From Bordetella parapertussis (lineage in GTDB: Bacteria; Pseudomonadota; Gammaproteobacteria; Burkholderiales; SG8-41), in contig CAMBCF010000015.1 in assembly GCA_945864585.1 (NCBI GenBank), positions 1 through 57,228 of the forward strand: DNA of 57,228 bases, in the 5' to 3' direction. Numbering within the stretch: the first letter of the stretch is position 1; each line of letters starts with the position of its first letter. The notes beneath the pieces are model-generated. The model was not told the DNA's origin and did not search any database. It saw nothing but the letters and a program-made list of their open reading frames with translations. This document shows, piece by piece, positions 9,214 to 17,745 of this stretch. The position numbers and the translations under genes were made by a program.

Positions 9214-9774
9214 CTACACGATTCCCGCAAACGCCAGCGCGGTGTCGAGATAGGCGCCGAAATCACCGAAACCGTGATCGCCGCCGAAAATCACGCACTG
9301 CCGCGCACTGCGGTACTTTTCGACGGCCAGCCGATAATCGAGCACTTCGTCGCCGGTGCGCGTAAGCAGCAGATAGTGCCCCGGCGTAACGGCCGCAACT
9401 TCCAGCGCCTTCAATTCTTCAATATGCTGCGCAGTAAATTCGTACTCCACGCCGGTATAAATATTTTTCTGCGCACCCAAATAGCCGTTCAGTAGTTCAT
9501 ACGGCCGCACCGCGGGATTCACCAGCACCGTGCGCAGCGCATAACGCTCGGCGAGCCACGTCGCATAGTAGCCACCCAACGAACTGCCGATCAGTGCAGC
9601 ACGCGGATGGCATTCGACGCAATCGCGCAACAGCGCCATCGCCTCGGCCGGACGATGCGGCAGCGCCGGCGCCAGATATTCGCCTTCGCGCCCCAGCACG
9701 CGCATGCGCTCGCCCACCAGCCGCGCCTTGAATGAACCCGGCGCACTGTTGAAGCCGTGGATGTAGATCAACAT
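9214..9774 (-). CDS. YqiA/YcfP-type alpha/beta-fold esterase
   Basis: This small (186-residue) alpha/beta hydrolase is of the UPF0227 type. Motifs are YIHGFNSAPGSFKA (oxyanion region, 4-17), GSSLGGYYATWLA (nucleophile Ser65), a probable acid in LTRTGDEVLDY and a catalytic His in GGDHGFGDF near the C-terminus. E. coli YqiA is an esterase on short acyl and palmitoyl-CoA substrates; the substrate here is unknown. Its start overlaps the helicase stop by 7 bases, so translation is probably coupled. Downstream, 37 bases away, is the acyl-activating fusion, which may make this part of a lipid-handling operon. Confidence 0.88.
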   Translation of the reverse strand: MLIYIHGFNSAPGSFKARLVGERMRVLGREGEYLAPALPHRPAEAMALLRDCVECHPRAALIGSSLGGYYATWLAERYALRTVLVNPAVRPYELLNGYLGAQKNIYTGVEYEFTAQHIEELKALEVAAVTPGHYLLLTRTGDEVLDYRLAVEKYRSARQCVIFGGDHGFGDFGAYLDTALAFAGIV

Positions 9775-12674
9775 GGGTTGGTGTTGCCTTGCTCGCGCCT
9801 TTCGCGTTCGAGGGCCGCAGCCGTCCGCTGCGCAACGCCGCGTTCGTCCACCAGCGGTATCGTGCGTTCGGGCAGTCCTGCCATGCTCAGATAGTTGGCG
9901 GTTTTGTCGCCGACGCCGTCCCAGTCATCATCCAGCGCAAACTCGTTGATCAGCGGCAGATTGAGCGCTGCATAGATCGGCGTCCAGGTCTCCTCTGCGC
10001 CCTGCCGGCGGCGCACCGAGAGTTTGGGATTGAACTGATACCAGCCCTGGGCCACGCGCATGAACAGCGCGCGATTGTAGGCGTAATCGCGTTCGACTTC
10101 GTTGCGCGCCAGTACCCCGGAAAGACTCTGGCGCTTGTTGCGCTCGGGGCGCACCACGTTGGCGGGCAGGTGCTGCCACGCGTCCAGAATGGCCTGCGTC
10201 TCGAACGCGGCGTGCGGGTGGCGCTGGCGGTGGGTGAAGCGCGATTTGAACAACGTCCACAAGGTCTGCAACAAAAAGTATTCGGACAGATGGCGGTCGA
10301 TACGCACCAGCCGCTCGCCGGTGTTGACGTCGATGCTTGCCAGCGCCAGTAATTCGTAGAGCGCAGCAAAGGGCCCGCGCGCGAACTGCGGGTCGCGAAA
10401 AGCTTCACGCAGCGCCCAGTGCAAGGCATTTGCGCCGTACTGGTCGACAGCTTCGCGATCCGCGCCGCGCGTGAGCAACGCTTCCACCAGGGGCACGTTG
10501 CCCGCTGCCGCTGCCGCCATCAGCGGCGTCTGGTTCATGGGCAGCCGGTGCTCGATGCCATACTGCTCGCACTGGCGCAGAATATCCTTGTAGCGAATGC
10601 CGAAATACGGGACATAGGTCTTGCGCGCGAGCATGGCGCGGTGCTGTTCAAAGTTTTTCGCCGCATCGAATTTGGCTTCCCGCACCAGCGCATCCGCCAG
10701 CACCGGTTCATCAAAGCAGGCGGCGTAATCATAGAGCTGCTGGCGCATTTTGCCGCCCGGCGTCTGTTCGCGAAACACTTTGAGCAGCAGCGCATTGAGC
10801 TTGGTCTCATCGAACACCGGCCACGGCACCGGCGCCTGCTTGAGGATGGTGCGCCGGATCGCTTCCGCCTGCTCTTGTTTGCCCTGGAGTTCGAGCTTGC
10901 GCGCTTCTTTCTGCCAGTCTTCCAGCGTCGATTGTTTCGCCTCTACTTTAGCCTCGCCTGCGTTCATATCCAGCAAACCAAACAGCGGGTGGCCGGTGTC
11001 GGATTCGATCACGTACAGGTTCCTGATCGCACGCGTCAACGCGACGTAGAGGGCGTTGACGAAAAACTTGTAAACCTCCAGCGACTTGTCACTCTTGTCC
11101 TTCGCGCGCCGGTAATCGAGCGTATCGGCCTCGAGATCGGCTTTGGCTACACCCTCGACGATGTCGGTGAACTCGGCGCGGTGATCGGAGACAAAGCGGT
11201 AGAGCACGATGTTCTCGTATTCGAGTCCCTTGGCTTCGTGGATGGAGAACAGCAGCGGCGTGGCGAAGTGTTTTTTCGCCTCAAGCTTGTCTTCGTCGCG
11301 CATCACCAGCACCGCGAATTGCGTGGATTGGCGAATTTTCTGGTCCAGTTCGCGCTTGGTGACATCCTTGTCCGGCAGCAGCGCCACCTGACCGGATTCT
11401 CCGCCCACGGCCTGCACCAGAAAATTGCTTTCGCGGTCGATGGAGCCAAAGCGCTGATGCTTGATTTTCAGCAGTTGGTTGGCGACGCGCGTGGCTTCCA
11501 GCCCGTTGCGAAAATTGGCGGTGAGCACGCGCAGTTGCTGCCGTTCGGCCAACGCCGGGTCGCGCCAGAACAGGCTCTTCACCTGCGCCCATGAGAAAAA
11601 GTTGGGGTGAACGATCTGGTTGGAATCCCCGCACAGCAGGAAATGGCCGGGCGTTTTGAGCGTTTTCAGCACCAGCGCAAGCTGCACGGTGGTAATGTCC
11701 TGCACCTCGTCGATCACCACAAAATCGTAGCGCGGCGCGGCCAGCGCCTGCCACTCTTGCGCGACGAGATTCAGATCATAGAGCCTGGCCTCGACCAGCC
11801 ACGCCCGGTAGTTCTCGAAAATATCATACAGCGCATCGCGCTCGCTTTCGGCAAAAATCGACTGACGCACACCGAGCGCGCAGTAATCCTCACGCGTCAG
11901 CACGCCGCCGGCCCCCGCCGCAATGACCCCGCGTATTTCCTCGAACACCTGATGACCGTCGAACGACTTGAAGGTCTGGCGCATGCGCGCAAACCAGCCG
12001 GCAAAATCACGCCAGTTCGCTTCGCGTCCCGCCGGCACGCGGATGGATTCGACAAACTCGCGATAAGACAGGAACACCGCCTCCTGTGCGTCGTGCTCGA
12101 ATCCGTTGGCGTAGTAAATATCGCGCGCGCTTTGCGCGAGGAAGGCGGAGTGGGTGACGTACAGCACATCGCCCTCCATGTGCTTCAACTTTTCCAGCGT
12201 CAGCGCGGTCTTGCCGCTGCCAGCGCTGCCCACCACGATCAACGGCGGCGGCTGGCGATAGACAGCCTCCTGCGTGTCGTCGAACGATATCGGCTTGTCG
12301 AGCAGGTGCATCGCGGTGCGTTCGGGGTGCAGGTAGCGTAGCGGCTGCGCCTCGTTGATGGCCTCTGCCGCATCGGCATCGGCGATTTTGCCCTCATCGA
12401 TGGCCGCGCCGCGCAGGAAACGCGATTTGTCGTAGTCATGATTGCCTATCACCTCCAGCATCAGCGCGCAGGCTTCGCCACCGTGGCGTACCAGGCAAAA
12501 CAGCAGCCGGTCGCTGTCATTGAGCTTTGCGCGATAGAATTTGCCGTGACTGAGATTGCCGAGCTTTTTGACCTGCGCGGCGCGAAAATCGTGACGGGCA
12601 ATGGCGTCAGCCACCTTGCGATAGTTGGCCTTTACGCGGGTGGTATCGAGGTCGATGTATTCGAGGATTTTCAT
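9768..12674 (-). CDS. RelE/ParE-like domain + UvrD/Rep-type (SF1) helicase + ankyrin repeats
   Basis: A 968-residue fusion. Residues 1-95 resemble the RelE/ParE fold (KKLGNLSHGKFYRAKL, then LLFCLVRHGG). Next is a superfamily 1 helicase core: Q-like FDDTQEAVYR, Walker A GSAGSGKT (149-156), Walker B FVVIDEVQD, motif III LLCGDSNQIVHP, motif IV TANFRNG, motif V SIHEAKGLEYENIVLYR and motif VI YVALTRAIRNLYV. A Glu/Lys-rich helix follows the core. After it come one clear ankyrin repeat (TPLMAAAAAGNVPLVEALL) and a second, degenerate one (GANALHWALREAF). The last 200 residues match nothing I know. I start at the ATG at 12674 (MKILEY), where the RelE-like domain begins. Nuclease residues cannot be confirmed. 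Likely cytoplasmic nucleic-acid unwinding or surveillance; role unknown. Confidence 0.85.
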   Translation of the reverse strand: MKILEYIDLDTTRVKANYRKVADAIARHDFRAAQVKKLGNLSHGKFYRAKLNDSDRLLFCLVRHGGEACALMLEVIGNHDYDKSRFLRGAAIDEGKIADADAAEAINEAQPLRYLHPERTAMHLLDKPISFDDTQEAVYRQPPPLIVVGSAGSGKTALTLEKLKHMEGDVLYVTHSAFLAQSARDIYYANGFEHDAQEAVFLSYREFVESIRVPAGREANWRDFAGWFARMRQTFKSFDGHQVFEEIRGVIAAGAGGVLTREDYCALGVRQSIFAESERDALYDIFENYRAWLVEARLYDLNLVAQEWQALAAPRYDFVVIDEVQDITTVQLALVLKTLKTPGHFLLCGDSNQIVHPNFFSWAQVKSLFWRDPALAERQQLRVLTANFRNGLEATRVANQLLKIKHQRFGSIDRESNFLVQAVGGESGQVALLPDKDVTKRELDQKIRQSTQFAVLVMRDEDKLEAKKHFATPLLFSIHEAKGLEYENIVLYRFVSDHRAEFTDIVEGVAKADLEADTLDYRRAKDKSDKSLEVYKFFVNALYVALTRAIRNLYVIESDTGHPLFGLLDMNAGEAKVEAKQSTLEDWQKEARKLELQGKQEQAEAIRRTILKQAPVPWPVFDETKLNALLLKVFREQTPGGKMRQQLYDYAACFDEPVLADALVREAKFDAAKNFEQHRAMLARKTYVPYFGIRYKDILRQCEQYGIEHRLPMNQTPLMAAAAAGNVPLVEALLTRGADREAVDQYGANALHWALREAFRDPQFARGPFAALYELLALASIDVNTGERLVRIDRHLSEYFLLQTLWTLFKSRFTHRQRHPHAAFETQAILDAWQHLPANVVRPERNKRQSLSGVLARNEVERDYAYNRALFMRVAQGWYQFNPKLSVRRRQGAEETWTPIYAALNLPLINEFALDDDWDGVGDKTANYLSMAGLPERTIPLVDERGVAQRTAAALERERREQGNTNPC

Positions 12675-12860
12675 TAGGACCCACGGCCGGGGCTGCAAAT
12701 TTTTCCCCCATCAGTGGTGGGTGTAGTGTACTGTAAAATTGTAGTGATGATGGCCGCCGCGCGCGTAACCCTGCGTGGTATTTTTCGGCGCGTCGTTGAT
12801 CAAATTTATTTTGTAGGTCACGCTCTCACCTTCTCTCTAATCCTCTTCCCGCCTTCGGCC

Positions 12861-12936
12861 CCCTCGCTGCGCTCTCCCCAGCCCTTCTGCTCCGCTGCAA
12901 GTGTTCCCTTGTCCCGGAGGGAGAGCGCAGCGAGGG
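12861..12936. repeat. Long inverted repeat in the 12675-13067 gap
   Basis: The gap between two divergent genes contains a perfect 17-bp inverted repeat: CCCTCGCTGCGCTCTCC at 12861-12877 and its complement at 12920-12936, with a 42-base spacer. The surrounding 200 bases look like a dispersed non-coding repeat. The rest of the gap is AT-richer (12700-12830) and may hold promoters for both sides, but I cannot place them. Confidence 0.7.
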
Positions 12937-13067
12937 TAGCGAAGCCGGGAGCCGCGAGTCCCCGCCCGAGCGGGGAGGTTCATGGAAAGGGAATTTTCTC
13001 GTGCCTCCTTTTGAGGCGAAACGGGCGGGATGGGCGGTGAGAAATCTTGCCAACCAAGGAGCTTTTC

Positions 13068-14008
13068 ATGAACGCACCCGAAATCCGGTCCGATTCTCAC
13101 TTTCAGTATTTCCCCGGCAACTACCGCTGGTCGGCCGAGATGCTGGTGGTGCTGTCCACCGCGCCTTTTGGCGGCGCCGAAGTTTCGGAAGTCATGCGCA
13201 TCGGCGCCAGGCTGCGCGACAAAGTCGGCGACGATGTAGCGTGGTTCGACGAATGGGTAAAGGGCGCAGACTTGCGCATGCAGGCAGCGCAAACGGCCGA
13301 AGCACGGGGGCACAAATTCACCGCGGCGTCGAATTATCTGCGCGCCTGTTTTTACTATCAGATCGGCGATCACTCGCGCCAGCCCAAAGACGACATCGCG
13401 ATGGCCGCGTACAAAAAATCGCTGGCATGTTTCCGCAAATTTGCCGCTCTGGCTGACCGGCCGCGTATCGAAGTCGTCGAACTGCCGTCGACACACGGTT
13501 CGTTTGCGGCGTATTACATCCACGCCGAGAACGCGACGGGCAAACGCGCGCCATGCGTGGTGCGCTTCGGCGGCTTTGACACGCAAAAAGAAATCCAGTA
13601 TTTGCGCGGTGTGCCCGATCTGGTGCAGCGTGGATTTTCGTGCCTGCTGGTTGATGGGCCGGGCCAGGGCGAAGCGATCCGTTTTCGCGGTATGCACATG
13701 CGCTACGATTTCGACATTGCCGTCAGTGCCGCGCTCGATTACCTCGAAACACGCGACGACGTGGATATGCAACGGATGGCGATATCGCGCATAAGGTCAC
13801 GGTGCCGTTTCTACTGCTGCACGGCGCGGAGGACGCGCAGGTGTCCGCCGCCGATGCGGAAAAATTGTTCAACGCGATCGCCTCGAATGACAAAACCATG
13901 CGTGTATTCACCACCGACGAAGGCGGCGCGCAGCATTGCCAGCGCGATGATCTGACGCTGGCGTGTGGCACGGTGGCGGACTGGCTGGAAGATCGATTTA
14001 ATAAATAA
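13068..14008 (+). pseudogene. Alpha/beta hydrolase with internal deletion and frameshift
   Basis: The first part (13068 to about 13790) encodes a long helical N-terminus and the start of an alpha/beta hydrolase fold (CVVRFGGFDTQKE, LLVDGPGQGEA, LETRDDVDMQRMAIS), as in FrsA/DUF1100-like and pseudooxynicotine-hydrolase-like enzymes. At MAIS, just where the nucleophile elbow (a G-x-S-x-G-type turn) and the cap should follow, the sequence jumps to the end of the fold in another frame: HKVTVPFLLLHGAEDAQVS, the acid region, then EGGAQHCQ with the catalytic-His position. About 100 residues are missing and the frame is broken, so no active enzyme can be made. The start at 13068 has AGGAG upstream. 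It is adjacent to a second gene damaged in the same way. Confidence 0.85.
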
Positions 14009-14049
14009 CAATAAAAGCAATTGCTACGACTTATTCACGGAGATCACCC

Positions 14050-14599
14050 ATGATCGAAATCAAGGAAAAATCCGTCGCCGGACAAACCATACGCCTGCAC
14101 GACGCCGACAATGTAGTGATTGCGCGCACGGATTTGGCGCTGGGCGCCAGGATCGAAGGCGGCCTCACCTGTCGCGGCCAGGTGCAGGCCGGTCACAAGA
14201 TAGCCTCGCGCGCCATCGCCAAAGGTGATCCGATACTCAAGTACAACGTGGTGATAGGCTTCGCCGCCACCGACATCGCGCCGGGCAGCTACGTACATTC
14301 ACACAACATGCAGTTCCGCGAGTTTGATTATGTTCACCACCGGACGCGGTTCTATGTTCGGCGCCAAGCCCGTGCCCTCGGTCAAACTCGCCACCAACAC
14401 GCCGATGTTCCGCAAACTCGAAGAAGATATGGACATCAATTGCGGCGAGATACTCGACGGCACCTGCACTTTGCGTGAAATGGGACAGCGTATATTTGAC
14501 CTGATGCTGCGCACGGCTTCCGGCGAACAAACCAAGAGCGAGTTGCTGGGGCTGGGCGATCATGAGTTTGCGCCCTGGAATATCGGGGTGATGGGGTAA
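14050..14599 (+). pseudogene. UxaA/altronate-dehydratase family gene with its middle deleted
   Basis: The N-terminal half (14050 to about 14327) is a complete SAF-type domain of UxaA/GarD hydro-lyases (NVVIARTDLALGARI, KIASRAIAKGDPILKY, YVHSHNMQFREFDY). The sequence then continues in another frame as the extreme C-terminus of the catalytic part: IMFTTGRGSMFGAKPVPSV, EEDMDINCG and DHEFAPWNIG. The usual protein, often split into SAF and catalytic subunits, has about 300 more residues between them, including the iron-binding region, so the catalytic core is gone. The family dehydrates sugar acids such as altronate or galactarate. The gene lies 41 bases after the broken hydrolase and is probably a dead relic. 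Confidence 0.85.
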
Positions 14600-14665
14600 T
14601 ATATTTATAACCAATTGTTTTTAAACGTATTTTTAATATAATTTTACTCTGACCCCATTATACTT

Positions 14666-15010
14666 ATGAATGCCGATACCTCTGATGGCGAGCGCAAGAC
14701 GCAGATTGACGCGGTGCTGCTTAAACTGCCGGGCGTCAGCGCCCGAAAAATAAATGGCCTAGACGCGTACTTCGTCGCCGACAAGATGTTCGCCTGCATC
14801 AGCGGCAATGGCGTCGGACTGCGCCTTTCCGCCGCCACTGCAACCGAATTGCAATTCTCACGCGACAACGTGTTTCCGTTTCAGCCCCGCGGCCTGGCAA
14901 GCACCAGAGAATGGATACAGATCGACCGCGCCGACGCAGCGGATTACGCAAAGGACATCGAGCTGTTTCAGGCGTCACTAGCATTCGTGAAAGCCGCCCG
15001 CACGCGCTAG
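14666..15010 (+). CDS. TfoX N-terminal / YjbR-like small protein
   Basis: This 114-residue protein has the beta-alpha fold pattern of TfoX-N/MmcQ-YjbR proteins: LLKLPGVSARKINGLDAYFV, then ADKMFACISGNGVGLRLS, a central hydrophobic strand, and a C-terminal helix of the kind that ends these domains. Such domains may bind DNA or nucleotides; the role of most members is unknown. TfoX proper regulates competence but has a second domain that is absent here. No obvious ribosome-binding site is seen. The gene stands alone between the broken UxaA gene and a convergent Bug gene. The family call is moderate. Confidence 0.7.
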   Translation: MNADTSDGERKTQIDAVLLKLPGVSARKINGLDAYFVADKMFACISGNGVGLRLSAATATELQFSRDNVFPFQPRGLASTREWIQIDRADAADYAKDIELFQASLAFVKAARTR

Positions 15011-15027
15011 GCCGGCAAATTCAAGGT

Positions 15028-16017
15028 TCACTCAATCTTGATTCCCGCCGACTTGATCACCTTCGCCCACTTCACGGTTTCGCTTTGCATGAGCGCCGTG
15101 AGTTCCGCGGGAGTGCCGGTCTTCACGAACAGTCCCTGCCCGGCGAGCCGTTCGCGTATATCCGGCTGCGTCACGCCGCGCACGGTGTCCGCGTTGAGTT
15201 TGGCGATCACATCAGCAGGTGTTCCCGCGGTGGACACCAGGCCAAACCAGGATTCCACCACGAAACCCGGCAATCCCGATTCGGCGATGGTGGGAATTTG
15301 CGCCTGCGACGGCAGGCGGCTCGCGGCGGTGACTGCGATACCACGCAGTCGCCCTCCCTGCACCTGCGGCAACACTGCAATCACGTTGGAAAAGATCAGC
15401 GAAATCTGCCCGCCGATCAGATCGGAGATTGCGGGCGCCTCGCCCTTGTACGGCACGTAGAGCATTTCCACACCCGCCATCTGCTTGAACAATTCACCCG
15501 CCAAATGCGGCGGCGTGCCGGCGCCGCCCGCACCGAAGCTCAACTGGCCCGGCTGCGCGCGTGCGAGCTTGATCATGCCTCCGACGGAACGGATCGGCAG
15601 CGACGGATGCAGCGCCAGCAGCAGCGGCGAAAGCGCCAACTGCGTCACCGGCGCGAAATCACGCTGCGGATCGTAGGAAAGCTTTGCCATCAGGCTCGGC
15701 AGGATCGAGTGCGACGTGGTGGCGGCGATAATCAGCGTGTAGCCGTCAGGGGCTGCGCGCGCCACCATTTCCGAAGCAATACTGGCGCTGGCGCCGGGAC
15801 GGTTTTCGACCACAAACGTCTGGCCGGAGGCTTCGGTGAGCTTCTGCGCGACCAGGCGTCCGACGATATCGGTGGCGCCGCCGGGCGCATAACCGACAAT
15901 GATGCGCACGGGTTTTACTGGATAGGGCGCGCTCTTCGGCGCTTGCGCGTGGGCACACGCCGCAGTTAGGCCGAGAAATACCGTAGTTGCCATGCGCAGG
16001 GTCTGTGTCATATTCAC
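15028..16017 (-). CDS. Bug family (TctC-type) periplasmic solute receptor
   Basis: 329 residues. A signal peptide (ending AHAQA, about 24) precedes the mature Bug fold, opening PYPVKPVRIIVGYAPGGATD. The usual landmarks follow: VVENRPGASA, APDGYTLI (anion-binding loop), FGAGGAGTPPHLAGELF, MLYVPYKGEAPAI and IPTIAESGLPGF. Bug proteins capture carboxylates and related small anions or amides with high affinity; the ligand cannot be told from sequence. No tctA/tctB lies next to it. It converges with the TfoX-like gene, the two stops being 17 bases apart, and its upstream side faces the amidohydrolase relic at 16123. Confidence 0.9.
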   Translation of the reverse strand: MNMTQTLRMATTVFLGLTAACAHAQAPKSAPYPVKPVRIIVGYAPGGATDIVGRLVAQKLTEASGQTFVVENRPGASASIASEMVARAAPDGYTLIIAATTSHSILPSLMAKLSYDPQRDFAPVTQLALSPLLLALHPSLPIRSVGGMIKLARAQPGQLSFGAGGAGTPPHLAGELFKQMAGVEMLYVPYKGEAPAISDLIGGQISLIFSNVIAVLPQVQGGRLRGIAVTAASRLPSQAQIPTIAESGLPGFVVESWFGLVSTAGTPADVIAKLNADTVRGVTQPDIRERLAGQGLFVKTGTPAELTALMQSETVKWAKVIKSAGIKIE

Positions 16018-16122
16018 TCGCTTTCATTCTGGTGATTACACATTTGCCATCTTACGCGCCATCCGCAATCGCCGCATGCAGGGCGCGCGTCTGTTTCGAT
16101 ACCGCCCAAACCTCCTATAATC

Positions 16123-16278
16123 AAACTTGCGGGCGCTTATTTCAACACCCAGATCGGCCCGCCCACGTATGCGGACGCCACCAAAATCGCACAGGCCTTC
16201 GTCAAAGCCGCGCCCGATGAAGCGGTGCGCAATCGCATCCTGGTGCAGAATCTGCAGGCGCTCTACGGTTTCGAATAA
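16123..16278 (+). pseudogene. Remnant of an amidohydrolase (PDC-hydrolase-like) gene
   Basis: This frame has no start codon. It encodes IIKLAGAYFNTQIGPPTYAD, matching the VKLSGAY...PPYAD strand of 2-pyrone-4,6-dicarboxylate-hydrolase-like amidohydrolases, then AFVKAAP joined directly to DEAVRNRILVQNLQALYGFE, the usual C-terminus of that family. The normal W(G/A)(S/T)DWPHP segment between them is missing, and so are the first 200 residues. It is therefore both truncated at the 5' end and internally deleted. It lies between a Bug gene and a solute-binding protein gene, which suggests it once belonged to a catabolic module there. Confidence 0.7.
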
Positions 16279-16340
16279 TCTATTGCGGCTGCACCACCAG
16301 ACGCATCAGCGCACCCTTAATTGCACTCTCGACATTCACC

Positions 16341-17060
16341 ATGGCACAAGTAGATACTGAAATCGTCCCCACCGGCAAGCTGCGTGTCGGCATCAACGGC
16401 TCCAACGCAACCTTGTACGCGCGCGCAGCCGATGGCAGCGCCAGCGGCATTTCGGCTGATCTCGGCAGGTTCATCGCCGAAAAACTCGGCGTGCCCTTCG
16501 AACCGTTGGTCTACTCGGGTGCGGCGACTTACACCGCAAGCTTTGGCAAAGGCGATTGGGACATCATCGTCACCGGCAGAAATCCGCTGGCGGCGACGCT
16601 GGTCGATTTCATGCCGGATGTGATTCTGATTGACTATGTGTATATCGCCGCGCCGGGGCGCGAGTTCGCGGGGCCCGATCAGGTGGACCGGGCGGGCGTC
16701 AGGATCGGTGTTCCGCGCAACGCTTCAGCAGATGCGTTTCTGAGCCAGCGGCTGAAATCCGCGGAACTGGTGCGCGTGGCGGGAGACGCCGATAGCGCAA
16801 TCGAAATGTTGCGCGACGGCAAAATTGATCTGTATGCCACCGGTATCGACAGCGTGCAGAAAATCGCCAACCGCCTGCCGGGGTCAAAAATCATCGGTAT
16901 ATTCGAAACGGTTGCGTTTGCAATATCGACTGCAAAGGGATGGTCGCCCGCGGCGAAAAGCAGGCTCACACAGCTCGTCAACGAAGCGAAGGCCACCGGC
17001 ATCGTGCAAAGCGCGATTGAAAAGTCCGGGCTGAAAGGGGCACGCGCCGCGCCCAACTGA
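16341..17060 (+). CDS. Family 3 extracellular solute-binding-like protein (no signal peptide)
   Basis: A 239-residue protein with the two-lobe plan of amino-acid-type (SBP_bac_3) receptors: TGKLRVGINGSNATLY at the start, SGISADLGRFIAEKLGVPFE, GKGDWDIIVTGRNP, then VRIGVPRNASADAFL and IEMLRDGKIDLYATG in the second lobe. No signal peptide is present from this ATG, and the open upstream stretch does not encode one, so the protein may be cytoplasmic or may have lost its leader. No ABC permease or ATPase genes are nearby. A perfect 6-bp hairpin (17067-17083, GGGTGG/CCACCC) follows the stop but lacks a T-run. It could be an enzyme-like or orphan receptor homologue. Confidence 0.7.
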   Translation: MAQVDTEIVPTGKLRVGINGSNATLYARAADGSASGISADLGRFIAEKLGVPFEPLVYSGAATYTASFGKGDWDIIVTGRNPLAATLVDFMPDVILIDYVYIAAPGREFAGPDQVDRAGVRIGVPRNASADAFLSQRLKSAELVRVAGDADSAIEMLRDGKIDLYATGIDSVQKIANRLPGSKIIGIFETVAFAISTAKGWSPAAKSRLTQLVNEAKATGIVQSAIEKSGLKGARAAPN

Positions 17061-17138
17061 GCGCAAGGGTGGGCGTGCCACCCCGGTGCTGGCCAAATTC
17101 GTTATCATGCCGATTCTTTCCACCTGGAGAACCGCACC

Positions 17139-17651
17139 ATGATCAACACCAAAACCGCCCGCATGCTCACGCGCTACAACACCTGGTCGAACAAAGTATG
17201 GTTCGACGCGATTACCGCGCTGCCGCCGGGCGAGGCGGTGAAGCCGCGCACCAGCCTGTTCAAGAACATTGTGCATACGATGAATCACGTTTACGTCATC
17301 GACCTGATCTGGCAGGCGCATCTCGAAGGCCGCGATCACGGCATGACCGCGCGTAACTCGGCCGATTCGCCGACACTCGCCGAGTGGTATGGCAATCAAA
17401 AAGCTATCGACCAGTGGTACGAACAATGGAGCGACAAGCAGACCGATGAAACGCTGGCCGATCGCCGCCCGGTGGTGTTGATCGGCGGCAATCGCGTGGT
17501 GATGTCGCTGGCTGAAATGCTGCTGCATCTGTACCACCACACCGCGTATCACCGCGGCTTTGCCGGCGACATGATGTTCAATGTGCCGGGACATCGCGCG
17601 CCGGTTACGGATTTGCCGGTGTTTCTGCGTGAAGCGCCTCAGAGTTATTGA
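17139..17651 (+). CDS. DinB family protein (putative metal-dependent four-helix bundle)
   Basis: This 170-residue DinB-like protein has the conserved His positions of the metal site: NIVHTMNHVYVIDLIW (helix 2) and MLLHLYHHTAYHRGF (helix 4). The start TARMLTRYNTWSNK is typical. The DinB/YfiT superfamily includes thiol-dependent transferases (bacillithiol, mycothiol, glutathione) and many proteins of unknown role. The ATG follows TGGAGAACCGCACC. It is downstream of the solute-binding-like gene in the same direction and is followed by a 94-base gap before the decarboxylase operon. Substrate unknown. Confidence 0.85.
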   Translation: MINTKTARMLTRYNTWSNKVWFDAITALPPGEAVKPRTSLFKNIVHTMNHVYVIDLIWQAHLEGRDHGMTARNSADSPTLAEWYGNQKAIDQWYEQWSDKQTDETLADRRPVVLIGGNRVVMSLAEMLLHLYHHTAYHRGFAGDMMFNVPGHRAPVTDLPVFLREAPQSY

Positions 17652-17745
17652 TTTCACCCCGTGGATTTCGGCGTCTGGTGCGCCGCGTTTGTGGTAAAAG
17701 TCAGACCAAGGTGTTCAAAGCACCATTACCTTTAAGGGAGGCATC

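Noticed and set aside
9768-12674. Member of a defence island
   Set aside because: The neighbours are housekeeping lipid and cell-wall genes, with no restriction, CRISPR or other defence genes nearby; context gives no support.
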